Source of the DNA: VRUE01 sp963737575 | GTDB taxonomy: Bacteria; Actinomycetota; Thermoleophilia; Solirubrobacterales; 70-9 | Direction: 5' to 3' | Length of the DNA: 64,000 nucleotides | Assembly: GCA_963737575.1 (NCBI GenBank) | Contig: CAVTTJ010000005.1 | Span: 806,001 to 870,000, forward strand | Shown here: one piece after another, positions 17,077-24,208 of the stretch | Layout: each line of letters opens with the position of its first letter | How positions within the stretch are numbered: position 1 is the first letter of the stretch | Position numbers and translations under genes: made by a program | The notes under the pieces: generated by a model | The model's database searches: none | Told to the model about the DNA's origin: nothing | Seen by the model: the letters and a program-made list of their open reading frames with translations, nothing else

Positions 17077-18150
17077 TTGGCCCGATCGAACGCAACCAGC
17101 ATTCCGAAGCCGAGAACCAACGATGAAGCCGGGTCCCGGGTGGCCCCGGCTCCGGGTGCGCGCCTGGCGACTGCGTTCGAGGCCGTCGAGCGATTTCCGG
17201 CGCTGATCGAGGCCCGCACCAAGGTCCTCGAGGCCGCCACCGCCGACACCCCCCGGATCGGCGATCTGGTCAACGCGGTCGAGTCCGACGTGGCCCTGAC
17301 GATTTCGGTTCTGCGTTTCGCGAACCGCGCCGGGTCCGGCGACGTGGCGACGATCCCGGCGGCGGTCGAGGTGCTGAGGCCATCGGGCATCCTGGCGATC
17401 GCCGGCACCGCTCCCGTCTTCGACTTCTTCGAGTCCAACGGGGGCTGGGAGCTCCGCCCGGAGCGGTTCCGCGTCCATGCCCGGGCGACCCAGCAGGCGG
17501 CCGAGCTGATCGGCCGCGCGGTCGGCTGGCCCGAGCGCGACGAGCTCGCCGTGGCGGCTCTCCTCCATGACATCGGCCGGCTCGTCATCTCCAAGCTCCA
17601 TCCCGGCCGCCACAACTACTTCGACGCGGCCTCCAACACCCCCGAGTACCGGCTGCGCGAGGAACGCGAGCAGCTCGGGATCGACCACGCCCTGGTCGGC
17701 GGTGTCCTCGCCCGTCGCTGGAACGTGCCGCAGCGGATCGCGGTCGCGATCGAGCGCCACCACGCCGACGACGCCGACGGCCTGGCGGCAATGGTGGCGA
17801 CTGCCGACATGGTCGCCCACTACGCCCAGGGCGAGGCCGCCAGCCCGGAGCGGCTCAGAACCGTCGCCAAGCGCTGCGGCCTCGAGCCCGACGGTGTGCG
17901 CGAGCTCCTCTACGAGCTGCCCTATCCGCGCCAGGAGGGGCAGCGGATGGTCGAGCCGTGCCCGCTCTCGACCCGCGAGCTGGACGTCCTTCGCTACCTC
18001 TCGGATGGGATGGTCTATAAGCAGATCGCCGGCGAGATGCAGCTCTCGGTCTCGACGATCCGGACCCACCTCCACAACGTCTACGGCAAGATCGGCGCGG
18101 TCGACCGTGCGCAGGCCGTCCTCACCGCGCGCGAGCACGGCTGGATCTAG
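17077..18150 (+). CDS. HDOD-domain protein fused to a LuxR-type DNA-binding domain
   Basis: The 357-residue protein has an HDOD domain (about residues 25-260) with VESDVALTISVLRFANRAG and the HD-like LLHDIGRLVISKLHPG, then a C-terminal LuxR helix-turn-helix (CPLSTRELDVLRYLSDGMVY, with SVSTIRTHLHNVYGKIG). HDOD domains are degenerate HD phosphohydrolases common in signalling; here the fusion suggests a transcription factor whose sensor is the HDOD part. I prefer TTG 17077, which has GGAGGG at 17065-17070 and lies beyond the gltX terminator. The ligand and targets are unknown. It is immediately tail-to-tail with another LuxR-type regulator. Confidence 0.8.
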   Translation: MARSNATSIPKPRTNDEAGSRVAPAPGARLATAFEAVERFPALIEARTKVLEAATADTPRIGDLVNAVESDVALTISVLRFANRAGSGDVATIPAAVEVLRPSGILAIAGTAPVFDFFESNGGWELRPERFRVHARATQQAAELIGRAVGWPERDELAVAALLHDIGRLVISKLHPGRHNYFDAASNTPEYRLREEREQLGIDHALVGGVLARRWNVPQRIAVAIERHHADDADGLAAMVATADMVAHYAQGEAASPERLRTVAKRCGLEPDGVRELLYELPYPRQEGQRMVEPCPLSTRELDVLRYLSDGMVYKQIAGEMQLSVSTIRTHLHNVYGKIGAVDRAQAVLTAREHGWI

Positions 18151-18777
18151 CTACTCGATCAGCGACTCGCGCAGCGCGATCGCGACCGCGTGGGTGCGGT
18201 TGCGGGCGCCGAGCCTGGCGAGGGCGTTCCTGGTGTGGGTCTTGACCGTTTCCTCGCTGAGGCCGAGGTCGCGGGCCGCCGCTGTCGTCGATCCGCCGTT
18301 GGCGATCAGCTGGAGGATCTGACGCTGGCGGCTGGTGATCTGGCCGCGGCTGCCTTTCGGCGGCACCGCCGGGTCGACGAACCGTTCCTGGTCGATCGCG
18401 GCCTCGACGGCGTGCCGCAGGTCCTCGGGCCGCGCGGTGCGGGCGACGTAGGCGCTCGCCCCGGCCTGCAGGGCGGCGTTGGCGATGTGGCGCTCGGGCC
18501 GCTCGCCGTGAGCGACGATCCCGATTCCCGGCTCGGCCTGGTGCAGGGCCCTGATCGCCTCCCGCCCGGTCGGCTCGGAGTTGTCCCCTCGGGCCGACCA
18601 GCGGCGCAGGTCGACGATCGCGACGTCGATGCTGCCGATGTCCCTGATCAGCTCGAGGCCCTCGGTGCGGTTCGCGCTCTCATGGACCTGGAAGCCGTTT
18701 CCCAGGGCTTCGCGCACTCCGAGGCGAACCAGCGGGTGTCCGTCGATCACAAGGCAATGTGGGCGCTCGGAACCCAA
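18151..18777 (-). CDS. NarL/FixJ-type regulator with a degenerate receiver domain
   Basis: The 208-residue protein has a receiver-like N-terminal domain (CLVIDGHPLVRLGVREAL) and a LuxR helix-turn-helix (ITSRQRQILQLIANGGSTTA). The aspartate in AIVDLRR could be the phosphoacceptor. However, the acidic pair at the N-terminus is reduced to one Asp (IDGH instead of DDH), and the usual Lys of the GYLLK-like segment is replaced (AYVARTARPED). Phospho-switching is therefore doubtful, and it may bind a ligand or protein instead. The start is TTG 18777. Its stop touches the stop of the HDOD-LuxR gene, with no base between. Confidence 0.8.
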   Translation of the reverse strand: MGSERPHCLVIDGHPLVRLGVREALGNGFQVHESANRTEGLELIRDIGSIDVAIVDLRRWSARGDNSEPTGREAIRALHQAEPGIGIVAHGERPERHIANAALQAGASAYVARTARPEDLRHAVEAAIDQERFVDPAVPPKGSRGQITSRQRQILQLIANGGSTTAAARDLGLSEETVKTHTRNALARLGARNRTHAVAIALRESLIE

Positions 18778-18827
18778 AGATCGATCCTAGCCGAGCCGGG
18801 TCCGCCCCGTGCGGTAGAAAAGACGGC

Positions 18828-19226
18828 GTGATCTCGATCACCTCGAAGTCCCGCTACGCCGTCGTCGCGATGGCCGAGCTGGCTCGCTCGGGGGACAGGC
18901 CGGTGCCGATCAAAGAGGTCGCCGAGCGCCGAGGGATGCCCGAGCAGTTCCTCGAGCAGCTCTTCTCGACCCTCCGCCGCGGCGGCCTCCTCACCTCCCA
19001 CCGGGGGATGAAAGGCGGCTACACGCTGTCCCGGCCGGCCGATGAAATCACCGTCCTCGAGGTCGTCCAGACCCTCGACGGCAAGATCGGCCAGGAGGCC
19101 GAAGAGGCCGGCGGCATCTGGGCGGAGGGCGTCGCCTCCCTGCGCAAGGTCTTCGGCCAGACGACGATCGCCGAAGTCGCCCGCCGCGAAGCCGAGGAGG
19201 CAGGCGCCGGGATGTATTTCATATGA
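18828..19226 (+). CDS. Rrf2-family transcriptional regulator; 3' end is a phage attachment site
   Basis: The 132-residue protein from GTG 18828 is a winged-helix Rrf2 regulator (ITSKSRYAVVAMAELARSG, GMPEQFLEQLFSTLRRGGLL, HRGMKGGYTLSRP). It lacks the three cysteines that hold the Fe-S cluster in IscR/NsrR, so it is closer to the CymR-like type. CymR controls cysteine synthesis in Bacillus, and cysK-cysE lie 7 kb downstream, so a Cys role is possible but not shown. The last codons (ATG TAT TTC ATA TGA) overlap the attL core of the prophage; at attR the original ending ATC TAG is still visible, also Ile-stop. Confidence 0.85.
   Translation: MISITSKSRYAVVAMAELARSGDRPVPIKEVAERRGMPEQFLEQLFSTLRRGGLLTSHRGMKGGYTLSRPADEITVLEVVQTLDGKIGQEAEEAGGIWAEGVASLRKVFGQTTIAEVARREAEEAGAGMYFI
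19211..19222 (+). other. attL core
   Basis: GATGTATTTCAT covers the last codons of the Rrf2 gene. The right-hand flank, ATGAAG, is element-derived and supplies ATA TGA as the new Ile-stop. Confidence 0.8.
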
Positions 19227-19315
19227 AGCGCATGGCTTCAGAAAGCGAAGTTTTGCTTTCCAGAGCGGAAAACGGACACGCAGAGTCTCGCTGAATCTCA
19301 CCAATCCAGTGTCTC

Positions 19316-19337
19316 ACTGGCGAACGACTGGCGAACG
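19316..19337 (+). repeat. Left integrase arm-type sites
   Basis: Two perfect tandem copies of ACTGGCGAACG (19316-19326 and 19327-19337) lie 94 bp inside attL. A perfect CCAGTG/CACTGG hairpin (19306-19320) overlaps the first copy. Confidence 0.65.
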
Positions 19338-19393
19338 GGATTGTTACCCGTCGATAACACGCCGCTCACCGAGCTGCGGCTAGGCTGGCGCCT

Positions 19394-19903
19394 GTGGAGA
19401 TCGGGGACGCCAACTTCAAGGTCGTGGTGCGGGGAGGCCCCGCCGACGATGAGTTCACCGAGGCGATCGTCGGTGCAGATCGTCTATTGCTGATGTCCGG
19501 TCACGGCGGCTCGGTAATAGCACGGGGCGGCACACTCCCCGATGCCGATACCTGGTCGATCTACGCGAAGGCCGAAACCGCCGAGGAAGCCGAGGAGATG
19601 GTCACCGCGGCGGTCAAGGGCCTTCAGCGCCCACGCGTCATAGTCTCGGTCGAGCCCATCCCGGAGGTCTCGGGACTCCTCGAAGCGCTTCTCGCGGAGC
19701 CCCACGACTGCGGCTGGAAGCTCGAAGCCCTCCCTGGTGGCGAGATCAGGTACACAGGGGCGCCAGGCGGAGGACCCCTTGTTCTTGGCGACCCTCCCGA
19801 TGGCTCGAAGGTGCAGATGACCATCGCCGTCGACGCAGTTTGCGCTGATTGCTCGAGCACCGAGGAGCGGCATGCATGGGAGCCGGAGAGTCAGCGGATC
19901 TAG
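19394..19903 (+). CDS. Hypothetical protein in the prophage remnant
   Basis: This is a 169-residue acidic protein from GTG 19394. TAGGCT at 19381-19386 ends seven bases before the start, so it may be leaderless. It contains FKVVVRGG, a region of mixed alpha/beta character (WSIYAKAETAEEAEEMV) and a C-terminal CADCSS motif. It has no signal peptide and no membrane segment. I cannot assign it to a family. It is the first gene inside attL, a usual place for cargo unrelated to phage structure. Confidence 0.6.
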   Translation: MEIGDANFKVVVRGGPADDEFTEAIVGADRLLLMSGHGGSVIARGGTLPDADTWSIYAKAETAEEAEEMVTAAVKGLQRPRVIVSVEPIPEVSGLLEALLAEPHDCGWKLEALPGGEIRYTGAPGGGPLVLGDPPDGSKVQMTIAVDAVCADCSSTEERHAWEPESQRI

Positions 19904-20304
19904 CCAGTTTTTGAGTATGCGGGCGCATACACCCCGCCCTTAGCTCAGCTCGGGCAGGTTCCGAGGTTTTTGGGGGCCATCTCTTGGAGGACTCCGGGGG
20001 TGGCTGTGCTCCCAGCCGTTTGGTCCCTGAGTATCGGGGCGTGCAAGTGCTAAATATGGAGGTAGGTGGGGCTCGGGGCCTTGAAAGCTTGCCCCAGGTT
20101 GCCGATGGAGTGGGCATGAAGCGACGAGCCGAAGCATTGCTCCGTCTGGCGGGTCTTGCTGGAGGCGGGCGCATTGTCGCGCCAAATGCACGGAGCTACT
20201 GGGACAGCCCTCCGGGGTTTCGGCCCGTCCCTAGTCCTTTTTTGGTCCTCCGGGATGGCACACGCCCCGTTACGGACGGCAATCGAGTGGGTACGGAGGC
20301 GTAA
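19904..20304. other. 401-nt stretch without a supported gene
   Basis: The stretch begins with a perfect hairpin (GTATGC 19915-19920, GCATAC 19925-19930) that may terminate the preceding gene. A short tRNA-like segment (TAGCTCAGCTCGGGCAGG near 19941) lacks anticodon and T arms. An ORF of 106 codons (19984-20304) has atypical composition and no recognisable domain, so I do not call it. The last bases carry GGAGG just before the gene at 20305. Confidence 0.5.
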
Positions 20305-20508
20305 ATGGCAGCCTTCGATCCCTACATGGCGCTCATCCAAAGCCGACGCGCCGAGCTGACTCAGCGCACGACCTGTGTTCTTGAGGCCCAAAGGGCGGGA
20401 GAGGGCAGTTCCGCCTACCTCGAGCTATCCCTAATCGAAGACGAGCTGGAGTTCTTGAACTCCCTCGCCCGCCAGCTCCACACCGAGCAGCAGACCCAGA
20501 TTCAGTAA
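20305..20508 (+). CDS. Small helical protein, first of a tandem paralogous pair
   Basis: This 67-residue protein with a GGAGG ribosome site just upstream resembles the next gene along its whole length. The shared pattern is Y-x-x-L/M-I-Q-x-R at the start, ...GEGSS/GECSS in the middle, then L-x-LIxxELEFL and a charged helix. The predicted form is two amphipathic helices. No function is known. It lies in the early/left part of the prophage remnant and could be a phage regulator or toxin-antitoxin-like factor, but I have no direct sign of either. Confidence 0.65.
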   Translation: MAAFDPYMALIQSRRAELTQRTTCVLEAQRAGEGSSAYLELSLIEDELEFLNSLARQLHTEQQTQIQ

Positions 20509-20548
20509 CCCCCCCGACCCCGAACAGCGGCGACCGTAGGCTCGATCT

Positions 20549-20764
20549 ATGTCCTACCTCGAGCTGCTTCCGATGATCCAGCGCCGAGCCGCCGACCTCA
20601 CGGCCCGGGCCGAAGCGACTGCCGCCCTTTCCGCGACGGGCGAGTGCAGCTCCACCGGGATCGAGCTGGACCTGATCCAGGGCGAGGTCGAGTTCCTGAC
20701 CGTCATCAGCCGCGAGCTGCTCGCAGAGCGCCGCGCAGACGTTCAGGCGCTCCGCGAAGGCTGA
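20549..20764 (+). CDS. Small helical protein, second of a tandem paralogous pair
   Basis: The 71-residue protein (YLELLPMIQRRAADLTARAE, then GIELDLIQGEVEFLTVISRE) is a diverged duplicate of its left neighbour. TAGGCT (20537-20542) ends six bases before the ATG, which suggests a separate leaderless start. The two copies are both kept open although the surrounding phage genes are broken, which hints at selection. Confidence 0.65.
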   Translation: MSYLELLPMIQRRAADLTARAEATAALSATGECSSTGIELDLIQGEVEFLTVISRELLAERRADVQALREG

Positions 20765-20925
20765 CCCCGAACATCGGCCCCCGCAAGAATTGGAAGTGAC
20801 CCCGAGGTCCCCGGTTCTTGACTGCCGGGTCAAGGTCCTGACCTAGACGCTCTGAGGGTCGAGCAAAAGAAACGCAACCGGCGCGATGCGTCGGGCGCTC
20901 GACACTGAGAAAGCAGGACCAACAG

Positions 20926-21340
20926 ATGGATACGCAGCGCTACAAGGAACTGAAGGCCAAGCTGAACTTGGCCTTCCCAGAAGCCGGCCCCGAGATCGAC
21001 ACCTCCAAGGTGAAGTCCCTCGGTGACATCTCCGAGAAAGGAGAAGGCCGCCGAAATCAAGTCGATGAATGACGAGCTCGATGTGCTCAAGGCTGAGTAC
21101 GCCGAGGTCGAGCAGGCCCAGAAGGACCGCTCCGGCCCCGGTAACGGGCATCCTCTGCCCGAGGGCGCCGGCTGGAAGGCCGGAAGCAACCCGGCGACCC
21201 ACGTAGGTTGGAAGTCCGGTCACTGGGGCGACGCGTTCACGAAGGAGCTGGGGCAGATCAGCACCAAGGGGCTAATCACCTCTGGCACCGTGACCGTGCC
21301 CTCGCTGACGGAAGGCATCGTTCCGATTCAGGATCGGGCC
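20926..21340 (+). pseudogene. Truncated HK97-like major capsid protein fragment
   Basis: From ATG 20926 the frame reads MDTQRYKELKAKLNLAFPEA, and after one extra base near 21043 it continues as EKAAEIKSMNDELDVLKAEY, a charged N-terminal coiled coil like the delta domain of HK97 capsid proteins. The segment GLITSGTVTVPSLTEGIVPI looks like the start of the folded capsid domain. About 130 residues remain, then the sequence switches abruptly to unrelated tail-like coding. The assignment to a capsid is by pattern only and is moderately confident. Confidence 0.5.
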
Positions 21341-22016
21341 GCTACGCGATCGCCGGAACCTCAGAACCGACTTCGGCGAAGGTCAGCGTCGACGTCACCC
21401 CGGAAGTGTCGCCCTCGCTCAACTCTTGGCGCCGCGGAGTCTTCCTGCGCTACACGAATACGGAAAACTGGCTGATGGCAGCGGTGGTGGATTATTCCGA
21501 ACTCGGGAAATCCTCCGGTCATCGGTGCCTGATCGTCGTCAAGCGAGTCGCGGGAGTGACTACAACGCTGGGCGGTGTCCTGGCCGCGGAAATCGCGTAC
21601 AACAGCTCCGTACGCATCGCGCTCCAGGCCGAAGCCTCCGGGAACTGGAAGGCGTGGCTCTATCCGGCGTCGACCACGGGGGAACCGGCCCCGCTCCTCA
21701 CGGGCCAGGACTCTGTTCTCGCCACGGGGGGACCCCTGGCGAAAGGCAAGAGCGGCTTCTACGACGCCGAACCTTCACCAGCGTCCTGAAACGGAAGTAC
21801 GACAACTTCATCGTTACCGAAATCGAACCCGCTCAGGTCGTCTGCTACTCGGGCAAACAGGCCGAATGGCGCTCCGACAGCTTCCTGCGCCAGGACTCAA
21901 CCGGGACCTACTACGGCGAAGTATCCAACCGGGGCGGTCGGTTCTACCTCCAGCCGGGAGGCAAGGCGGGGATCAAAAACCGGATCGTCGTCGCCCTTCG
22001 GCGAAACGACACCACC
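21341..22016 (+). pseudogene. Phage tail/structural protein fragment (lectin-like beta domain)
   Basis: The frame starting with GSGRYAIAGTSEP runs through a beta-rich region (VFLRYTNTENWLMAAVVDYS, IALQAEASGNWKAWLYPAST) that resembles concanavalin/LamG-like domains of phage tail or surface proteins. A one-base loss near 21772 shifts the frame to SVLKRKYDNFIVTEIEP and GRFYLQPGGKAGIKNRIVV. There is no start codon of its own; it appears fused to the capsid fragment by internal deletion. Confidence 0.5.
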
Positions 22017-22235
22017 ACCTTCGCCTCCCTGATGATTGCCGCCGGCGTCAACGCCAAGGCCCTCCAGACCTTCATGGGCCACGCAAACGTCTCGATCACC
22101 CTCGACCGCTACGGCCATCTGATGCCGGGGTCGGAGGCCGAGGCCGCGGGCCTGCTCGACACATACCTCGCCGCGCAGCGGGAGCGCCAGGAGGAGGCGG
22201 CTCGGGGTGCTGGCGGGGTGGCCCGGGTCGCATGA
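22017..22235 (+). pseudogene. C-terminal fragment of a tyrosine integrase
   Basis: The last 72 residues match the C-terminus of phage tyrosine recombinases: TFASLMIAAGVNAKALQTFM, GHANVSITLDRYGHLMPG with the conserved His and the nucleophilic Tyr. The catalytic Arg residues and the first His are missing because the frame is joined in-frame to the tail fragment at about 22016. This is the integrase expected for the att sites, and it cannot be active alone. Confidence 0.75.
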
Positions 22236-22311
22236 ATCTATAATGGGACGGCTCCCAAAATCGTCGCAGCCCGCGGCCCAGTCGGCTCGCGGCTTCGGGA
22301 TGTGGGCCGCC

Positions 22312-22728
22312 CTATTCGCAGGCCGATTCGGTGGCGCCCTCGAGTTCTTCGGAAGCCTTTACTGCGCTGCTGATCTCCGGCGCGAGCAGGAGAAGTTCCT
22401 GGGTCGTCGGGGACGGGGGCAGCTTGTCGATGGAGTCGGTGAGGCTCGAGACGGAGGATTCCAGCGCGCTCGTCTCGCTTGGGAAATCTTCTTTCGCCGA
22501 GGTCACGACCGCGTCCGCATTCTTCTGGACCGTCGTCAGGTCTGCTTCCAGGACGGCCAAGGAGCCGCTTTCGAGTTCAACGACTCCGAGTTCGTGGACC
22601 GATGCTTCGAGCTTGCTCACATCCGAGCAATATTCCGGCTTGCTGCTACTCCCGCAGCCGGTCACCGCAACGACTATCGCCGCCAGCGCCATCGAAGAGA
22701 TCAAGGCCGTGCGGAGGTGCGGCTTCAC
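22312..22728 (-). CDS. Small lipoprotein
   Basis: The 138-residue protein has a signal peptide with a lipobox (AIVVAVTGCGSSS, Cys at about residue 25), so it should be lipid-anchored outside the membrane. The mature part is alpha-helical and acidic with repeated small-residue/Leu patterns (LEASVHELGVVELESGS) and one cysteine near each end (YCSD, ESACE) that could pair. It lies between the integrase fragment and the right arm sites on the opposite strand, which is a common place for lysogenic cargo genes. There is no recognised family. Confidence 0.7.
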   Translation of the reverse strand: MKPHLRTALISSMALAAIVVAVTGCGSSSKPEYCSDVSKLEASVHELGVVELESGSLAVLEADLTTVQKNADAVVTSAKEDFPSETSALESSVSSLTDSIDKLPPSPTTQELLLLAPEISSAVKASEELEGATESACE

Positions 22729-22790
22729 AGGGGGTGATCATAGTTGGCCCGTCATTGGCGGGGCCGAGACGATTGCGTCTGTTCTGCGTG

Positions 22791-22824
22791 ACTGGCGAAC
22801 AGAATGGCGAACGAGTGGCGAACG
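22791..22824 (+). repeat. Right integrase arm-type sites
   Basis: Three copies of the arm motif (ACTGGCGAACA, then GAATGGCGAACG, then AGTGGCGAACG) run head to tail at 11-12-bp spacing, 48 bp inside attR. They match the two left copies at 19316-19337. Confidence 0.65.
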
Positions 22825-22867
22825 GAACGCCCAAACCGCTCAAGAATGCCGGTTCCGGCACCCCTAA

Positions 22868-22888
22868 CCTAGATGTATTTCATCTAGG
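22868..22888. other. attR core inside a perfect palindrome
   Basis: CCTAGATG and CATCTAGG are perfect 8-bp arms around TATTT; the 12-bp core is 22872-22883. This is the usual layout of a tyrosine-recombinase core (inverted binding arms around the overlap). The right half (ATC TAG) is the original end of the Rrf2 gene. It may also terminate the gene at 22903. Confidence 0.75.
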
Positions 22889-22902
22889 GCTCGCGCCTCA
22901 GC

Positions 22903-23538
22903 TCAGCTCCCGGCCCGGTAGGTGATGCCGCCCAGCGCGGCAAGTTCTTCCCCCGAGGCGACCACGTTGCCGGCTTGGAATGGTCCAGCCGACCCTCCGA
23001 AAATGAACACGCCGGCTTTGTTGATCTGTTCGAAGGCCTGAAGCGTGCCGCTTGCGGGGCGATAGCCGGGGGGAAGGTTAAAGATGATGGGGCCGCTGCC
23101 TCTTTTCACAAACCCTTCCAGGTGGACGATCCCGAAGGCGTCCTTGTAGAAACCGGCCTGCTGAAAGCCCAATGCACCTTCCGAGGGGAAGTTTGTGGCG
23201 CCGTTTTCGAACCCGGGCTGCCCAGGCGCTCCGATTAGTCGGATCGGTTCGGCCGGTGGAATCGAATCGGCGCTGGCGGCGTGGGTCGCGCTCGGCACCG
23301 TGCCCAGCTTCGCCAGGTTGATCTGCTTGCCGGTCAAGGTGCCTTTCTTGACCTTGGCGGCCGTGATCGCTTCTTTCTTCACTTTCGCGGTGGTGACCGC
23401 GTTCTTACTGAGCTGCTTGGCGCCGACGCTGTTCTTCGGCAGCTGGGTGGCGGCGTACGAGGCGCCGCCCAGGGCGATGAACACCGCCACGGTCGCCATC
23501 ACATTCGCGTAGGTCAGCTTGCTGCGCAGGTTCTTCAT
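22903..23538 (-). CDS. Secreted decapeptide-repeat protein, second family member
   Basis: From ATG 23538 (GAGGGAG eight bases upstream) the protein starts MKNLRSKLTYANVMATVAVF, the same signal/anchor motif as the gene at 7505. Four decapeptide repeats follow (KNSVGAKQLS, KNAVTTAKVK, KEAITAAKVK, KGTLTGKQIN), then an approximately 130-residue globular domain with GIVHLEGFVKRGSG, which resembles a carbohydrate-binding or phage-tail-like beta sandwich. It is likely displayed on the cell surface. The upstream inverted repeat AGCCCAAT/ATTGGGCT at 23607-23639 may be regulatory. Confidence 0.75.
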   Translation of the reverse strand: MKNLRSKLTYANVMATVAVFIALGGASYAATQLPKNSVGAKQLSKNAVTTAKVKKEAITAAKVKKGTLTGKQINLAKLGTVPSATHAASADSIPPAEPIRLIGAPGQPGFENGATNFPSEGALGFQQAGFYKDAFGIVHLEGFVKRGSGPIIFNLPPGYRPASGTLQAFEQINKAGVFIFGGSAGPFQAGNVVASGEELAALGGITYRAGS

Positions 23539-23606
23539 AGGGGCTCCCTCTCTCGAAAAGAATCGATCCTCAGACGAACCCGACTCTCGCAGGTCGGTGC
23601 CGGACG

Positions 23607-23639
23607 AGCCCAATAGGTTTCAGCCCGAAGCATTGGGCT
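23607..23639. promoter_or_regulatory. 8-bp inverted repeat upstream of the surface-protein gene
   Basis: AGCCCAAT (23607-23614) and ATTGGGCT (23632-23639) are perfect inverted arms 17 bp apart, about 70 bp before the gene on the minus strand. They could be an operator or an mRNA hairpin. The rest of 23640-23751 shows nothing that I can support. Confidence 0.35.
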
Positions 23640-23751
23640 ATCGCGGTTGGCGTGGTTGGACTTCTTGCGGTCATTGTGCCCGTCGGTGCGCTGGACAGCC
23701 GATTGGATTGCACGCCTCGACGGCTGAGAGACGAGGGCATTTCCCGGCGGC

Positions 23752-23892
23752 TCAGCGCCGCCGTTCGAACCAGGTGACCAGGGCGGGCCAGAAGCGAATC
23801 AGGAGGATCACGGCGATCAGGGCCACGATCACGATCCAGCTGCCGTGGAGGGCGTGTCGAAAAAGAAGGCGCTGCCCGAGGGCGAGTGGCAT
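23752..23892 (-). CDS. Very small single-pass membrane protein (46 aa)
   Basis: From ATG 23892 the peptide reads MPLALGQRLLFRHALHGSW, then a strong membrane helix (IVIVALIAVILLIRFW) and a basic end (ERRR). It has no family assignment. A longer frame starts at 23958, but its N-terminus is proline/arginine-rich and overlaps the region upstream. It sits 32 bp downstream of another small membrane gene on the same strand. Confidence 0.5.
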   Translation of the reverse strand: MPLALGQRLLFRHALHGSWIVIVALIAVILLIRFWPALVTWFERRR

Positions 23893-23924
23893 CTCTCGAT
23901 GGTAGGCGTGCGGACCTCGAGTGC

Positions 23925-24155
23925 TCAGTCCTTGAAGAGGACCTTCGCGAACAGCCACCCGAAGAAGCGGGTCCCGGACATGAACAGGGCCGCGTAGATC
24001 GCGCCGATCACAGGTGCCGCGAGGACGAGGGCGGTGGGAGCGTCGGTGGAGAGGAGCGCCAGGCTGACGCCGAGGACGGCGGCGAGGAAGCAGGTCTTCC
24101 AGTTGAAGCGCCGCCTGAGGGTCTCCGTCGCGGGACGGCGGTCGGGAGCGGTCAT
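23925..24155 (-). CDS. Small two-helix membrane protein (76 aa)
   Basis: From ATG 24155 (MTAPDRRPATETLRRRFNWK) the protein has two membrane helices: TCFLAAVLGVSLALLST and ALVLAAPVIGAIYAALFM, ending in a short basic tail. The function is unknown. It probably forms a unit with the gene at 23752 and is divergent from 24209. Confidence 0.55.
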   Translation of the reverse strand: MTAPDRRPATETLRRRFNWKTCFLAAVLGVSLALLSTDAPTALVLAAPVIGAIYAALFMSGTRFFGWLFAKVLFKD

Positions 24156-24208
24156 CTCCCGGGGTCCATCGGCATCTGACGCCCTGGCGTTTAGCCTACG
24201 CCGGTCAG

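Larger units (their letters stand above)
19211..22883 (+). mobile_element. Decayed prophage / integrative element, 3.7 kb
   Basis: The element is bounded by the 12-bp direct repeat GATGTATTTCAT (19211-19222 and 22872-22883). Tandem copies of an 11-bp motif with core TGGCGAAC lie inside each end: two at 19316-19337 and three at 22791-22824. These are the expected arm-type sites of a tyrosine integrase. The interior holds a truncated capsid gene, a tail-like fragment, the last 73 codons of a tyrosine recombinase, a small lipoprotein gene and three small unknown genes. Codon use is less GC-biased than in the flanks. Insertion at the 3' end of a protein gene with restoration of its C-terminus is seen directly. 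It is unlikely to move on its own because the integrase lacks its catalytic Arg residues. Confidence 0.85.

Noticed and set aside
15462..17615. 717-codon minus-strand ORF over gltX and the HDOD gene
   Set aside because: It runs antisense to two identified genes and across an intrinsic terminator; the composition is typical of an antisense shadow.
19935..19965. tRNA-like D-arm sequence (TAGCTCAGCTCGGGCAGG)
   Set aside because: No acceptor pairing, anticodon arm or T-arm (GGTTCGA) follows, so no tRNA can be folded.
19984..20304. ORF of 106 codons just before the tandem small genes
   Set aside because: No domain, poor start context and a composition unlike its neighbours. It may be relic phage DNA.
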